DNA of 41,096 nucleotides from Gammaproteobacteria bacterium (GTDB lineage Bacteria > Pseudomonadota > Gammaproteobacteria > Steroidobacterales > Steroidobacteraceae): positions 1 to 41,096 of the forward strand of contig VGTW01000008.1 in assembly GCA_016874555.1 (NCBI GenBank), in the 5' to 3' direction. The translations under genes and the position numbers were made by a program. The notes under the pieces are model-generated. The model did no database searches. It was not told where the DNA came from and was given only the letters and a program-made list of their open reading frames with translations. Shown in pieces: positions 15,537 to 24,336 of the stretch (the first letter of the stretch is position 1; each line of letters starts with the position of its first letter).

Positions 15537-18528
15537 GACTGTTCTCCGGATCGAACCAGTGTGGGGTGATGATCTCGACTTCGGTGGACTCGCCATGCAC
15601 CGGCGAGACCGCGAGCAGTTTACTGCCGACACGCTGTTTGCCTTGCGCCAGCAGCGCAAGACCGATCCAGCCCTCGACGACGACCGCAGGCGTGCTTGAG
15701 GTCACATACCCGAGACTTTTGTTGGGATCCGAGGTTTCAACCAAATGGGCGCCGCAGATGAGCCGCGCAGAGCGATTCGTCGGGCGCAGCGCCACCAGCT
15801 GCTTGCGTAGCGGTGAGACCAGCGCGGGTCGACGTGCGAGCACTCGGCCAATGTAATCGCCCTCGACTTTGAGCATGCGCTCAAAACCGAGATCGTGGGC
15901 GGTGGTGTTGCCATCGAGTTCCGCCGTGGTTACGTGACCCTTCTCGATTCGCAAGGTATTGAGCGCATCGACCCCATAGGGCAGAGCTCCGAGGGGTCGC
16001 GCCGCATCGAGCAGGGCATTCCACACTGCGTTGGCGTGGGTCGAGGGCACGGCGACTTCGTAGGCGAGTTCGCCGGAGAACGAAATCCGGAACAATCGCC
16101 CGGGCACGCCGGCAATCAGCGCGGGCAGGGCGGCCATGAACGGCACAGCGCTGCCCGAGAGATCTTGCTGCGGCATGATTCTTTGCAGCAGATCGCGAGC
16201 ACGCGGGCCAGCGATCGAAAACTGTGCCCATTGTTCGGTGACGTCGGTGAGCACCACATCCCAGTCGGCGCAAGTCACCTGCGCATGGAACTCGAGATGT
16301 TGCAGCACGGCGCCGTGATTCGCCGTGGTGGTGGTCAAAATAAAATGACGATCGTCCAAGCGGGCGGTGGTCCCGTCATCAAATAAAAAGCCATCTTCGC
16401 GCAACATGATGCCGTAGCGCGCCTTGCCCACGCCCAAGCTCGAGAATCGATTGGCGTAGACGAAATCGAGGAAGCGCGCAGCATCGGTACCCTGCACGTC
16501 GATCTTGCCGAGACTCGAGGCGTCGCCGATGCCGGCGATTTCACGTACTGCACGCGATTCGCGCAGCACGGGGCCCCAGCCGGGTTCGGGTGAATAAGTC
16601 TGTGGCCGCAACCAGAGTCCTGTCGTCACCATCTTGGCGCCACAGGCGAGTTGCGCTTCGTGGGCAGGGAATTCTCTGATTGGCCGCAGGTGCGCGCCGA
16701 CCTCGGCACCGGCAAGAGCCGCGAAGGACGCGGGGTGTACATAGGGACGCGGCGTCGGCAAACCGACTTCACCCGGCGACTGACCGCGCGCCGCAGCGAG
16801 CACCGCAGCACCCAAGAGGCCGCCGGTGCGGCCCTGGTCGGTCGCCATACCGTGGGTGGTGTAGCGCTTCATATGCTCGATATGTGTGTACCCCTCACGA
16901 TGAGCGAGACGAATGTCGCCCACGGTCACATCGTGCTGCAAATCAACGAAGGCTTTACCGTGACCCGGCACTTCCCAGATCGCGGCCAGCGGTGTCACCT
17001 CGGGGTCAGCAGGTATTGCAAGTTCGGCGGGCATTACCAAGGCACGGCCGTCGACAGCATCGCCCTGAGGTTGCCCGGCGCGGTCGGTGGCGAGTTCGGC
17101 AGCCACTTGCGCAGCCATCGCTTCGCCATGCTGTGCAGCAGCAGCCAGGCCAAAAAAACCCGCTGCGGCACCCGCTACGGCACCAATATTCGCCGGTAGT
17201 GAGGCTGCGAACGTAGCCAGATCATCTCGCCAATTCGTTTGTCCGCCGGCCTGTGTGGCGAGGGCTGATTCGGGTTGAAAGCCCCCGGAGAGCAACACGC
17301 AGTCGGCGGCAAGTTCGAGCCGCGCTTTCCCGTCCAGATCGCCGATGCAGACGCCCTGAACCTGGCGTCGACCCTTGATGGCGACAATGGCTGCTGCCGC
17401 ATGCACTACGATGCCAAGTGCACGGGCGCGATCGGCAGCCAAAGATTTTGCTCGCGGATCGACGATGGCCTGTACCTTGATACCTGCGGCCTGCAGCGCA
17501 AAAGCGGATTCATAGGCCCAATCGGAGTTCGCGAACAGCACCGGGCGCTCGCCGACAGCCACCCCATAGCGGCGCAGATAGGCGAGGGCCGCGCCCGCCA
17601 GCATGACTCCCGGCAGATCATTATTGACGCAGGCGATCAAGCGCTCGTTAGCCCCGCTCGCGAGTAATACGCGTCGCGTGCGAATGACGCGCAATCGCTC
17701 GCGGGGCAGGTCGGAGTGTGGCGATCCGTGCTGGGGTCCGGCGTCGGTCAGAGTTTCGACGGCACCGAACACACCATGATCATAGGCCGCAATGATTTGT
17801 GTCCGCGTCAGCACGCGCACCGAGGCGGCTCGCGAGAGCGCGTTGCTCGTCTCATTGCGCCACGCCTGCCAGCGCGGATCAAGCAAAGTGCCGCCGCCGA
17901 TGGTGACGTCACGCTCTACCACCATGACCCGAAGACCACTGCCGGCGAGGCGGCGCGCCGCCGCGAGACCCGCAGCACCCGCGCCAATGATCAGGACATC
18001 GGCATGATCGTTTACGGTTTCTTCACCATGCTCGACTGGGCTCGTGGCCGTGCGCTCGAGCTTGCCGAGACCCGCGGCCCGACGAATTGCGGGTTCATAG
18101 ATTTTTTCCCAGGCCCAGCTCGGCCGCGTGAAGGTTTTGTAGTAAAAGCCCGCGGGCAACACAGCGGCAAACAGACTGTTGATCGACAGCAGATCGAATT
18201 CGAGCGACGGCCAACGATTTTGACTCGCGACTCGCAAGCCGGGCGCGATGCGCACGGTCGTGGCGGGGCGGTTGGGTGCGCGCGCCGTGGCACCCAGGAT
18301 ATCGATGAGTCCGCAGGGCTCTTCGGGGCCTGCTGTGATGATGCCGCGCGGTCGGTGATATTTGAAGCTGCGACCGACGAGTTGTACGCCATTGGCCAGC
18401 AGCGCAGAGGCCACGGTATCACCGGTAAGACCGGTGATCACGCGACCATCGAATTCGAACTCGATAATCTTTGAAGCGTCGGTGAGTACGCCATCCGCAA
18501 TCCGTCGTGCATAGCTTGCCGCGCTCAT
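15523..18528 (-). CDS. soxA: Sarcosine oxidase alpha subunit (SoxA), set 2
   Basis: A complete 1001-residue alpha subunit. N-terminal region: GDTVASALLANGVQLVGRSFKYHRPRGI. The NAD-binding Rossmann motif LIIGAGAAGLAAARRL lies near residue 180. The middle contains the second dinucleotide region and the SKSL/TTHGMATDQGRTGG segment. The C-terminal GcvT-type folate domain covers roughly 600-1000 (DASSLGKIDVQG, SGELAYEVAVP, HDLGFERMLK, GDYIGR). The start was set at ATG 18528, which overlaps the soxD stop by four bases; the frame runs 102 bases further 5' through soxD. It is the catalytic and folate subunit of a full soxBDAG operon, distinct from set 1 at the left edge. Confidence 0.95.
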   Translation of the reverse strand: MSAASYARRIADGVLTDASKIIEFEFDGRVITGLTGDTVASALLANGVQLVGRSFKYHRPRGIITAGPEEPCGLIDILGATARAPNRPATTVRIAPGLRVASQNRWPSLEFDLLSINSLFAAVLPAGFYYKTFTRPSWAWEKIYEPAIRRAAGLGKLERTATSPVEHGEETVNDHADVLIIGAGAAGLAAARRLAGSGLRVMVVERDVTIGGGTLLDPRWQAWRNETSNALSRAASVRVLTRTQIIAAYDHGVFGAVETLTDAGPQHGSPHSDLPRERLRVIRTRRVLLASGANERLIACVNNDLPGVMLAGAALAYLRRYGVAVGERPVLFANSDWAYESAFALQAAGIKVQAIVDPRAKSLAADRARALGIVVHAAAAIVAIKGRRQVQGVCIGDLDGKARLELAADCVLLSGGFQPESALATQAGGQTNWRDDLATFAASLPANIGAVAGAAAGFFGLAAAAQHGEAMAAQVAAELATDRAGQPQGDAVDGRALVMPAELAIPADPEVTPLAAIWEVPGHGKAFVDLQHDVTVGDIRLAHREGYTHIEHMKRYTTHGMATDQGRTGGLLGAAVLAAARGQSPGEVGLPTPRPYVHPASFAALAGAEVGAHLRPIREFPAHEAQLACGAKMVTTGLWLRPQTYSPEPGWGPVLRESRAVREIAGIGDASSLGKIDVQGTDAARFLDFVYANRFSSLGVGKARYGIMLREDGFLFDDGTTARLDDRHFILTTTTANHGAVLQHLEFHAQVTCADWDVVLTDVTEQWAQFSIAGPRARDLLQRIMPQQDLSGSAVPFMAALPALIAGVPGRLFRISFSGELAYEVAVPSTHANAVWNALLDAARPLGALPYGVDALNTLRIEKGHVTTAELDGNTTAHDLGFERMLKVEGDYIGRVLARRPALVSPLRKQLVALRPTNRSARLICGAHLVETSDPNKSLGYVTSSTPAVVVEGWIGLALLAQGKQRVGSKLLAVSPVHGESTEVEIITPHWFDPENSRVRS

Positions 18529-18776
18529 GGCTGGCCCGTCACTGACTCGATGACGTGACTGACGGTGTGTCGCCGTACCTCGAGCCATTGGCGGCAGCCC
18601 GCCGCATGAAACCACCACTCGCGATGCCAACCTTTCGGGTTCGTGCGCTCGTACACATAGGCCGCGTAGGCCGCGGTGTCGGCATCGGCGGCGGGCCGGC
18701 GCACGCTCGCGTCACCGCCGTAGTGGAATTCCACTTCGTCGCGAGTTCCGCAATGAGGACACGGGATTCTCAACAT
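18525..18776 (-). CDS. soxD: Sarcosine oxidase delta subunit (SoxD), set 2
   Basis: An 83-residue zinc subunit. Zinc ligands are Cys6 and Cys9 (PCPHCG), then His57 and Cys61 (FHAAGC). The EVEFHYGGDAS signature follows the first pair. The start was set at ATG 18776, where the MLRIPCPHCG N-terminus aligns with set 1; an upstream in-frame ATG at 18830 would overlap soxB and add unrelated residues. It starts 16 bases after the soxB stop and its stop overlaps the soxA start. Confidence 0.94.
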   Translation of the reverse strand: MLRIPCPHCGTRDEVEFHYGGDASVRRPAADADTAAYAAYVYERTNPKGWHREWWFHAAGCRQWLEVRRHTVSHVIESVTGQP

Positions 18777-18792
18777 GAGGTCGCCCGCCGCC

Positions 18793-20103
18793 TCAGTGCG
18801 CCCACGGGAAGGGACCCGTGCCGGGTTCATCGACGGTGCGCCCTTCGGCGAATCGTGCGAGATCCATGTGTGTGGTCAAAGGATGTGCGGCACCGCGCGC
18901 GATCAAGTGTGCGGTGGTATAGCCGCCTGCTGGGATCGCCTTAAATCCGCCGTAACACCAGCCGCCGTTCATCACCAAGCCATCGATCGGCAGGCGCGAA
19001 ATGATGGGCGAACCGTCCATGGTCATATCCATGATGCCGCCCCACTGACGCAGGATGCGCAGGTTGGCCAGCGCCGGTAGCAGGGCCACGCCCTCGGCGG
19101 CGACTTCCTGCGCGACCCACTGCGTGCCGCGCTGCGCATAGGTGTTGTGGCGATCGATGTTGCCACCGAAAACCATGCCGCCTTTGTCCGACTGGCTGAC
19201 GTAGTAATGGCCCGCACCAAACATCAGTACTACATCGAGAAAAGGTTTGATCGATTCACTGACAAAGGCCTGCAAGGCATGCGATTCGATCGGCAGACGA
19301 ACGTCCGCCATGGCCGCGACGTGCGATGAGTGACCGGCCACTGCGAGACACACAGTACCTGCGCCAATGAAACCGCGCGTGGTTTCGACGCCCGTGACGC
19401 GACCGCCTTGCTGCCGTAGCCCAGTCACTTCGCAATGTTCGATGATGTCGACGCCTGCCTCGGAGGCGCCTCGTGCGTAGCCCCAGGCTACGGCGTCGTG
19501 GCGCACGGTGCCGCCGCGTGGCTGCATGAACGCGCCCATGATCGGGAAGCGACCGTTATCAAGCGCAATCGCCGGGATCAAAGATTTGAGCGCTACACGG
19601 TCGAGTTCGATACAGTCTGCACCGACGAGATGCATGTCGTTGGCCCGACGAGTCATGGCATCGCGCTGGCCGTCGGTGTGGTAGGTGTAGACGCAACCGC
19701 GCTGGCTGACCATCGCATTGAAGTTGAGTTCCTGCTCGAGACCTTCCCAGAGCTGCAAAGAAAAATCGTAGAAGCGAATGTTTTCTGGCGTGTAATAGGT
19801 GGAGCGGATGATGGTCGTGTTGCGCCCGACATTACCGAGGCCGATCGGGCCTTTTTCGAGCACCGCGACATTGGTAATGCCGAAATGGTTGGCGAGATAG
19901 TACGCGGTAGCGAGCCCATGACCGCCGCCGCCGATAATAACCACCTCATACTCGGAGCGCGGTTCGGCCTTGCGCCAGGCACGAGTCCAGTTGCGGTGAC
20001 CCGAGAGCGCTTCACGCAGCAGGCGGAGCGCGGAGTAGCGACCCGTCGACTTGAAGGCGGGGCCTGTGGAAGAGGCGACGTCCTGGGGAGTTTTTTCTAT
20101 CAT
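18793..20103 (-). CDS. soxB: Sarcosine oxidase beta subunit (SoxB), set 2
   Basis: A 436-residue flavin subunit. The FAD motif GGGGHGLATAYYLA is at 58-71. His202 in RHDAVAWGYAR is the expected covalent FMN attachment residue. It has an N-terminal extension of about 17 residues relative to set 1 (MIEKTPQDVASS...). It is the first sox gene of the second operon, 88 bases downstream of an MFS carrier on the same strand. It shares the full-length pattern of set 1 but differs at many positions, for example the NIRF/RLYD and VLMFGAGHYYVSQ regions. This is consistent with two functionally separate oxidases. Confidence 0.94.
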   Translation of the reverse strand: MIEKTPQDVASSTGPAFKSTGRYSALRLLREALSGHRNWTRAWRKAEPRSEYEVVIIGGGGHGLATAYYLANHFGITNVAVLEKGPIGLGNVGRNTTIIRSTYYTPENIRFYDFSLQLWEGLEQELNFNAMVSQRGCVYTYHTDGQRDAMTRRANDMHLVGADCIELDRVALKSLIPAIALDNGRFPIMGAFMQPRGGTVRHDAVAWGYARGASEAGVDIIEHCEVTGLRQQGGRVTGVETTRGFIGAGTVCLAVAGHSSHVAAMADVRLPIESHALQAFVSESIKPFLDVVLMFGAGHYYVSQSDKGGMVFGGNIDRHNTYAQRGTQWVAQEVAAEGVALLPALANLRILRQWGGIMDMTMDGSPIISRLPIDGLVMNGGWCYGGFKAIPAGGYTTAHLIARGAAHPLTTHMDLARFAEGRTVDEPGTGPFPWAH

Positions 20104-20132
20104 CGTCGGGGTGCGAGTTTAGGTCTTGGGTA

Positions 20133-20160
20133 ACAAGTCGGGCAATGACAAGTCGGACAA
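20133..20160. repeat. Two 13-bp direct repeats upstream of soxB set 2
   Basis: ACAAGTCGGGCAA (20133-20145) is followed by ACAAGTCGGACAA (20148-20160), 12 of 13 bases identical and 15 bases apart, in the 88-base gap between the MFS stop and the soxB start. The spacing is about one and a half helical turns. It could be a pair of regulator half-sites or a small local duplication. No regulator can be assigned. Confidence 0.4.
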
Positions 20161-20191
20161 CGTTTTTAGAGGTATGACCTCGGCGCTACGC

Positions 20192-21478
20192 TCAAGCAGT
20201 CTTGTTGCCCGGGGTATCGCGCCATTGCGATTCTTCGGTCACGGCGGTGGTCTCGGGTTGCGCCTTGATGAAGCGACCGCGCTGTTCGCGTGGCACATCG
20301 GCGCGTCTCGAGCGTCGCCAGAGGCAGAACACGGCGAGCATCGCCCCAAGTACGGCCAAAATCGCAAAGTAGGCGGGCCCCTGATAGTGACCCATCAGTA
20401 CGCCGCCGACGATCGGGCCGATGACTGCGGCGCCACCGTTGAGTAACAAAAGTCCGCTGCTCGCTGCCACCATCTCGCTCGGATCGAGACGGTCGTTAAC
20501 ATGCGAAACTCCGAGCGAATAAACCGACAGCACGAGCCCGCTGATCAGCGCGGCGATCGGCAGCAACAGCACGCCCGGGATATCACTCCAAAAAGTCAGG
20601 GCGGCAGCGAGTATGCCCGCGAGCAGCGAGACGCCGGCGATCACGGCGCGTCGTTCGAGTCGGTCGGCAAGCATACCGACGGGATACTGCGTGAGTACGC
20701 CCGCGAGAATGCTGCCCGCCATGAAGATTGCGACCGCGGGGTCGTTCATGCCGTTCAGTCGCGCGTAGACGGGACCCAACGAAAAAACGATGGAGCTCAT
20801 GAGGCCGGAGGTCGTGACCGCAACCACGCCCAAGGGTGAGCGACGGTAGAGATCCAGAAAAGGTACATGCCGCGGTGTGTCAACCGCGGGCGCAGCCTGC
20901 GCCGACAATACGAGTGGCACGATGGCAAGACAGATCAGCCCCGCCACCAGCATGAACGGGGTATTGGAAGCCGGGTTCGATACCAAAAGCAAAAACTGTG
21001 CTGCGCCCAGACCGCCGTACAGCACTACCATGTAGAGCGCGAGTAATCGGGAGCGGGTCTCCTGTGTCGCCCGATCATTTAGCCAGCTCTCGGCGACAAC
21101 GTAGATTCCAGCGAAGCATATTCCGGTGACAAGCCGCATTGCGCCCCAGATGGTGGGCGTCACGAACACCGGTTGGCAAAGCGTCGAGATTGCAGCAATC
21201 GCGGCTAACGCAGAGAATACACGTACATGACCGACGCTACGGATGAGGCGTGGCGCGATCATCGTGCCGATCAGGAACCCGGCGTAGTAGCAGGACATTA
21301 CGATGCCGATCGCGGCGGTCGCAAAACCCTCGGATTGCGCGCGTACACCGAGCAGGGTCGATTGCAATCCTGCACCGAGCATTAAGACGCCCATGCCAAG
21401 TAACAACGGCCAAGTGCTGGCGATCAAGCTTGCAGGCATGGTGAAAACGGCGCGTCTTGCGAGGTCGGCAAAGAGCAC
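20192..21478 (-). CDS. MFS transporter upstream of the second sox operon
   Basis: A 428-residue inner-membrane carrier with about 12 hydrophobic segments, a loop typical of the major facilitator superfamily (PRLIRSVGHVRVFSA after TM2-3), and a second-half cognate (GMLADRLERRAVIAG). The frame begins at a GTG at 21478; ATG 21439 (MPASLIAS) is an alternative that leaves more space to the divergent esterase. It is likely the first gene of the soxBDAG-M20 unit and may import the N-methyl amino compound or export a product. Substrate not predictable. The C-terminal ~25 residues are hydrophilic. Confidence 0.85.
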   Translation of the reverse strand: MLFADLARRAVFTMPASLIASTWPLLLGMGVLMLGAGLQSTLLGVRAQSEGFATAAIGIVMSCYYAGFLIGTMIAPRLIRSVGHVRVFSALAAIAAISTLCQPVFVTPTIWGAMRLVTGICFAGIYVVAESWLNDRATQETRSRLLALYMVVLYGGLGAAQFLLLVSNPASNTPFMLVAGLICLAIVPLVLSAQAAPAVDTPRHVPFLDLYRRSPLGVVAVTTSGLMSSIVFSLGPVYARLNGMNDPAVAIFMAGSILAGVLTQYPVGMLADRLERRAVIAGVSLLAGILAAALTFWSDIPGVLLLPIAALISGLVLSVYSLGVSHVNDRLDPSEMVAASSGLLLLNGGAAVIGPIVGGVLMGHYQGPAYFAILAVLGAMLAVFCLWRRSRRADVPREQRGRFIKAQPETTAVTEESQWRDTPGNKTA

Positions 21479-21493
21479 ACATCATACCTGGTG

Positions 21494-23161
21494 ATGTTCG
21501 CCAAAACTCGTAAAGTCGTGCGCGGCTTCGCGCTATTTTTGCGGTATTTTGAGTGCATGCTGCTTGGCGTCGGCGGCGTTGTCGTCAGCTTTTCGTCGGC
21601 GGCGTTTGCAGAATCAAAACCGTCGCTTTTGGTCAACGGCGAAACGCTGATCGGTGCGCGCTCGGCCACATCGGGCGTCGATGCCTTCCTCGGTATACCC
21701 TTCGCTGTAGCGCCGATCGGTGAGTTGCGTTGGCAGGCCCCGCGCGAGTTTCATGGTCGTGGCAGCACGCGACCGGCTGATCGGTTTGCGCCGGCTTGCA
21801 TGCAGAGCATGCGCATCCTCGACTGGTATCGCGGTATGGCCGAACGCTTCGGCGGCAGTCGCCGCGTGTTTGCTGATCTCGATACCGCCGAGGATTGTCT
21901 CTATCTCAATATTTGGGCGCCGACGAGGCCGGCGGAGCCATCCGCTTCGTCGGGACTGCCTGTGATGGTGTTCGTCCACGGCGGCAGCAATCGCAGCGGT
22001 TGGTCTTTCGAGCCGAATTATCATGGGCACCGACTGGCCGCCGAGGGCGTGGTGGTGGTCAGTATCGCGTACCGCTTGGGCGTATTCGGATTTTTCGCCC
22101 ATCCACAGTTGGCGGGCGCTAACTTTGGTCTGCAGGATCAGCTCGCCGCCCTGCGTTGGATACAGCGCAATATCGCGAGCTTTGGCGGTGATCCACAACG
22201 AGTGACGATGTTTGGTGAATCGTCGGGTGCCGGGAATATTGCCGCGTTGATGTTGTCTCCCGCGAGTCGTGGTTTATTGCAGCGCGCCATTTTGCAAAGT
22301 GGTAGCGCCTTCGGGTGGCCAAAGATCCGAACCTTGGCTGATGAGCAGGCGAGGGGTCTCAAGCTTGCGAGCGTACTCGATGACCTTCAGTCACCAAAGA
22401 TTTTTGGCGTCTCACCAATGACGTCTCAGCAGCAGATTTCGGCCCTGCGACGCATCGATGCAAAAATGCTGCTGCGTGTTGCCGAAAAGGTCTATCGTGA
22501 TCACTACCACGCACCGGTGATCGACGGCGAGATCATCAACGCGGGGCTCGATGAGCAACTTGCACGCGCGGATTGGCCGCTGCAGCAGTTGATGATTGGT
22601 AGCAATGCCAATGAGTATTACTCGGTAGCGGCCGGTGCCGGGGATCCGGCCGCGGTCGATCGCGCCGTAGCGGGTGCCGAGATCCTCAACACCGCTGCCG
22701 TGCGCAAGGCTTTGTCCGCGACCTCTGATGTGGCGCTCGCACTCGATCGCTTGGAGACCGCCGAGTCGATGCTTTGTCCCGCGCAGTGGCTGGCCGCCGG
22801 GGTGGCAAGGGCGGGACGTCCGGTGTGGATGTATCAGTTTGCCCGCGTGCGCGAAGGTGCAGTCGCTGCGCAGCTACGCGCCTATCACGGCGCCGAACTG
22901 CCTTATGTTTTTGGTACCCATGATGCATGGCTACCGACTGCCGATGCTGATCGGCAGCTGACTCAAAAAATGATGGCGGCGTGGGTGGAGTTTGCGCGAA
23001 GCGGCTCGCCGCTCGCGGCAACGCCTCACTGGCCCCGATTCACGGTGCCCGGTCCGCGCAATGTCATGCAGTGGAATGCGCCGCTTAATGAGGCCTCGGC
23101 AATCATCGATAGTCCAGAGCCCGATCTTTGCAGGATCTACGGCGAGAAGATCAGGCCCTAG
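21494..23161 (+). CDS. Secreted type-B carboxylesterase
   Basis: An alpha/beta-hydrolase of the carboxylesterase type B/cholinesterase family, ~555 residues. Visible: the oxyanion-hole region FVHGGSN (~161-167), EDCLYLNIWAP, the nucleophile elbow FGESSGAGN with Ser ~243, and a late YHGAELPYVFGT containing the probable catalytic His. An N-terminal hydrophobic stretch ending in SSAAFAES is a signal peptide. ATG 21557 would give a compact 18-residue signal, while GTG 21491/ATG 21494 gives a long basic n-region. It is divergent from the MFS gene (very short gap) and converges with aruH, overlapping it by 11 bases. Substrate unknown; an ester of an amino alcohol or betaine would fit the neighbourhood but is speculation. 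Confidence 0.88.
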   Translation: MFAKTRKVVRGFALFLRYFECMLLGVGGVVVSFSSAAFAESKPSLLVNGETLIGARSATSGVDAFLGIPFAVAPIGELRWQAPREFHGRGSTRPADRFAPACMQSMRILDWYRGMAERFGGSRRVFADLDTAEDCLYLNIWAPTRPAEPSASSGLPVMVFVHGGSNRSGWSFEPNYHGHRLAAEGVVVVSIAYRLGVFGFFAHPQLAGANFGLQDQLAALRWIQRNIASFGGDPQRVTMFGESSGAGNIAALMLSPASRGLLQRAILQSGSAFGWPKIRTLADEQARGLKLASVLDDLQSPKIFGVSPMTSQQQISALRRIDAKMLLRVAEKVYRDHYHAPVIDGEIINAGLDEQLARADWPLQQLMIGSNANEYYSVAAGAGDPAAVDRAVAGAEILNTAAVRKALSATSDVALALDRLETAESMLCPAQWLAAGVARAGRPVWMYQFARVREGAVAAQLRAYHGAELPYVFGTHDAWLPTADADRQLTQKMMAAWVEFARSGSPLAATPHWPRFTVPGPRNVMQWNAPLNEASAIIDSPEPDLCRIYGEKIRP

Positions 23162-24332
23162 CCTCGGCACAAAGATCAATGCAGTAACGGCGCAGCCGGG
23201 TACAGGCCTCGACGATCAGCGATTCGTCCACGGCAAAACTGAGGCGCACATAATCACGAGTCTGCGCGCCGAAGGCGCCGCCCGCGATGCAAGAGACGCC
23301 ATGACAGTCGAAGAATCCTCGTGCAAAGCCTGCGCCTTCGAGCCCTGTGTCGCGGACATCAAGCAACATGAACATGCCGGCTTGAGGCGACAGGGGCCTG
23401 ATACCCGGAATTCCTTGGAGATGCTCGAGCATCAAGGACGCTCGCCGCTCGCAGTAGCGGCGCATCTCGCCTTCGGCCTCATCGGCGAGGTCGAGCGCAG
23501 TGATGGCTGCTTCCTGGATGAACCCCGGCAGACCGTAGAGCATGCACAGCACGAGATTTTCGGCGTGATCGATCAGCTCGCGCGGACCGGTCATCCAACC
23601 GACCCGCCAGCCGCACATCGCATGCGACTTCGATAAGCTGCCGATGGTCACTACACGCTCGGGCATCTGCGCGGCGAGGCTCGGTACACGACCTCCCGGC
23701 GCTAGTCCCGCATAGACTTCGTCGGCCACGATCCAAAGATCATGCGCGCGGGCAAGTTCGGCGATGCCGGCGAGTTCGGCGGTCGAAAGTATGCTGCCAG
23801 TGGGATTGCCCGGCGTGGCGAAGCTGAGCACGCGCGAGCGCGGCGTGAGGGCGCTCTGCAGTCGATCGAGATCCAAGCGAAAGCCGGCATCTCGATTGAG
23901 TGGTACCCGGATAAGCGCTGCACCCGAGGCTTCGAGCGAGGCCGGATAAGTGGAATACATGGGATCAAAGGTAAGTGCTTCATCGCCGGGCTGCGTCAGG
24001 CATAACATGGCGACAAGTAGCGCATTTTGAGCACCGCAGAGCACGATCACTTGCTCGGGAGTCAAGCGTTGTCCGCAGCGGCTGGTGTGCCGCTGCGCAA
24101 TGCGCTCGCGCAGCGCGCTGCGACCGCGAATGGCGGTGTAGTGGGTGTCGCCCGCGTGCAAAGCGTCGACGGCCCGTGCGACCACGGGTGCTGGCGTCAC
24201 CACATCGGGGTCGCCAACGCTTAAGATGATGACGTTCTCGCCGCGCTCTTTGGCAGCGAGGGCGCGATAGTGAGTGTCCCAGGCATCGGCGCCATCGCCA
24301 CCGACGCGTTTGACTAATTGCGAGAACTTCAC
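23151..24332 (-). CDS. aruH: Arginine:pyruvate transaminase-like aminotransferase (AruH-like)
   Basis: A 393-residue fold-type I PLP aminotransferase. The start was set at GTG 24332 because KFSQLVKRVGGDGADAWDTH aligns with the N-terminus of Pseudomonas AruH (recalled, not searched). Motifs: LSVGDPD, HYTAIRG, GAQNAL, NPTGS, ADEVYAG and the PLP lysine K235 in GSLSKSHAMCGWRVGW. AruH transfers the alpha-amino group of arginine to pyruvate, giving 5-guanidino-2-oxopentanoate. The adjacent divergent gene encodes the next enzyme of that pathway, which strengthens the call. In this context an N-methylated or otherwise modified basic amino acid is an alternative substrate. It overlaps the esterase 3' end by 11 bases. 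Confidence 0.82.
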   Translation of the reverse strand: MKFSQLVKRVGGDGADAWDTHYRALAAKERGENVIILSVGDPDVVTPAPVVARAVDALHAGDTHYTAIRGRSALRERIAQRHTSRCGQRLTPEQVIVLCGAQNALLVAMLCLTQPGDEALTFDPMYSTYPASLEASGAALIRVPLNRDAGFRLDLDRLQSALTPRSRVLSFATPGNPTGSILSTAELAGIAELARAHDLWIVADEVYAGLAPGGRVPSLAAQMPERVVTIGSLSKSHAMCGWRVGWMTGPRELIDHAENLVLCMLYGLPGFIQEAAITALDLADEAEGEMRRYCERRASLMLEHLQGIPGIRPLSPQAGMFMLLDVRDTGLEGAGFARGFFDCHGVSCIAGGAFGAQTRDYVRLSFAVDESLIVEACTRLRRYCIDLCAEARA

Positions 24333-24336
24333 CGCT

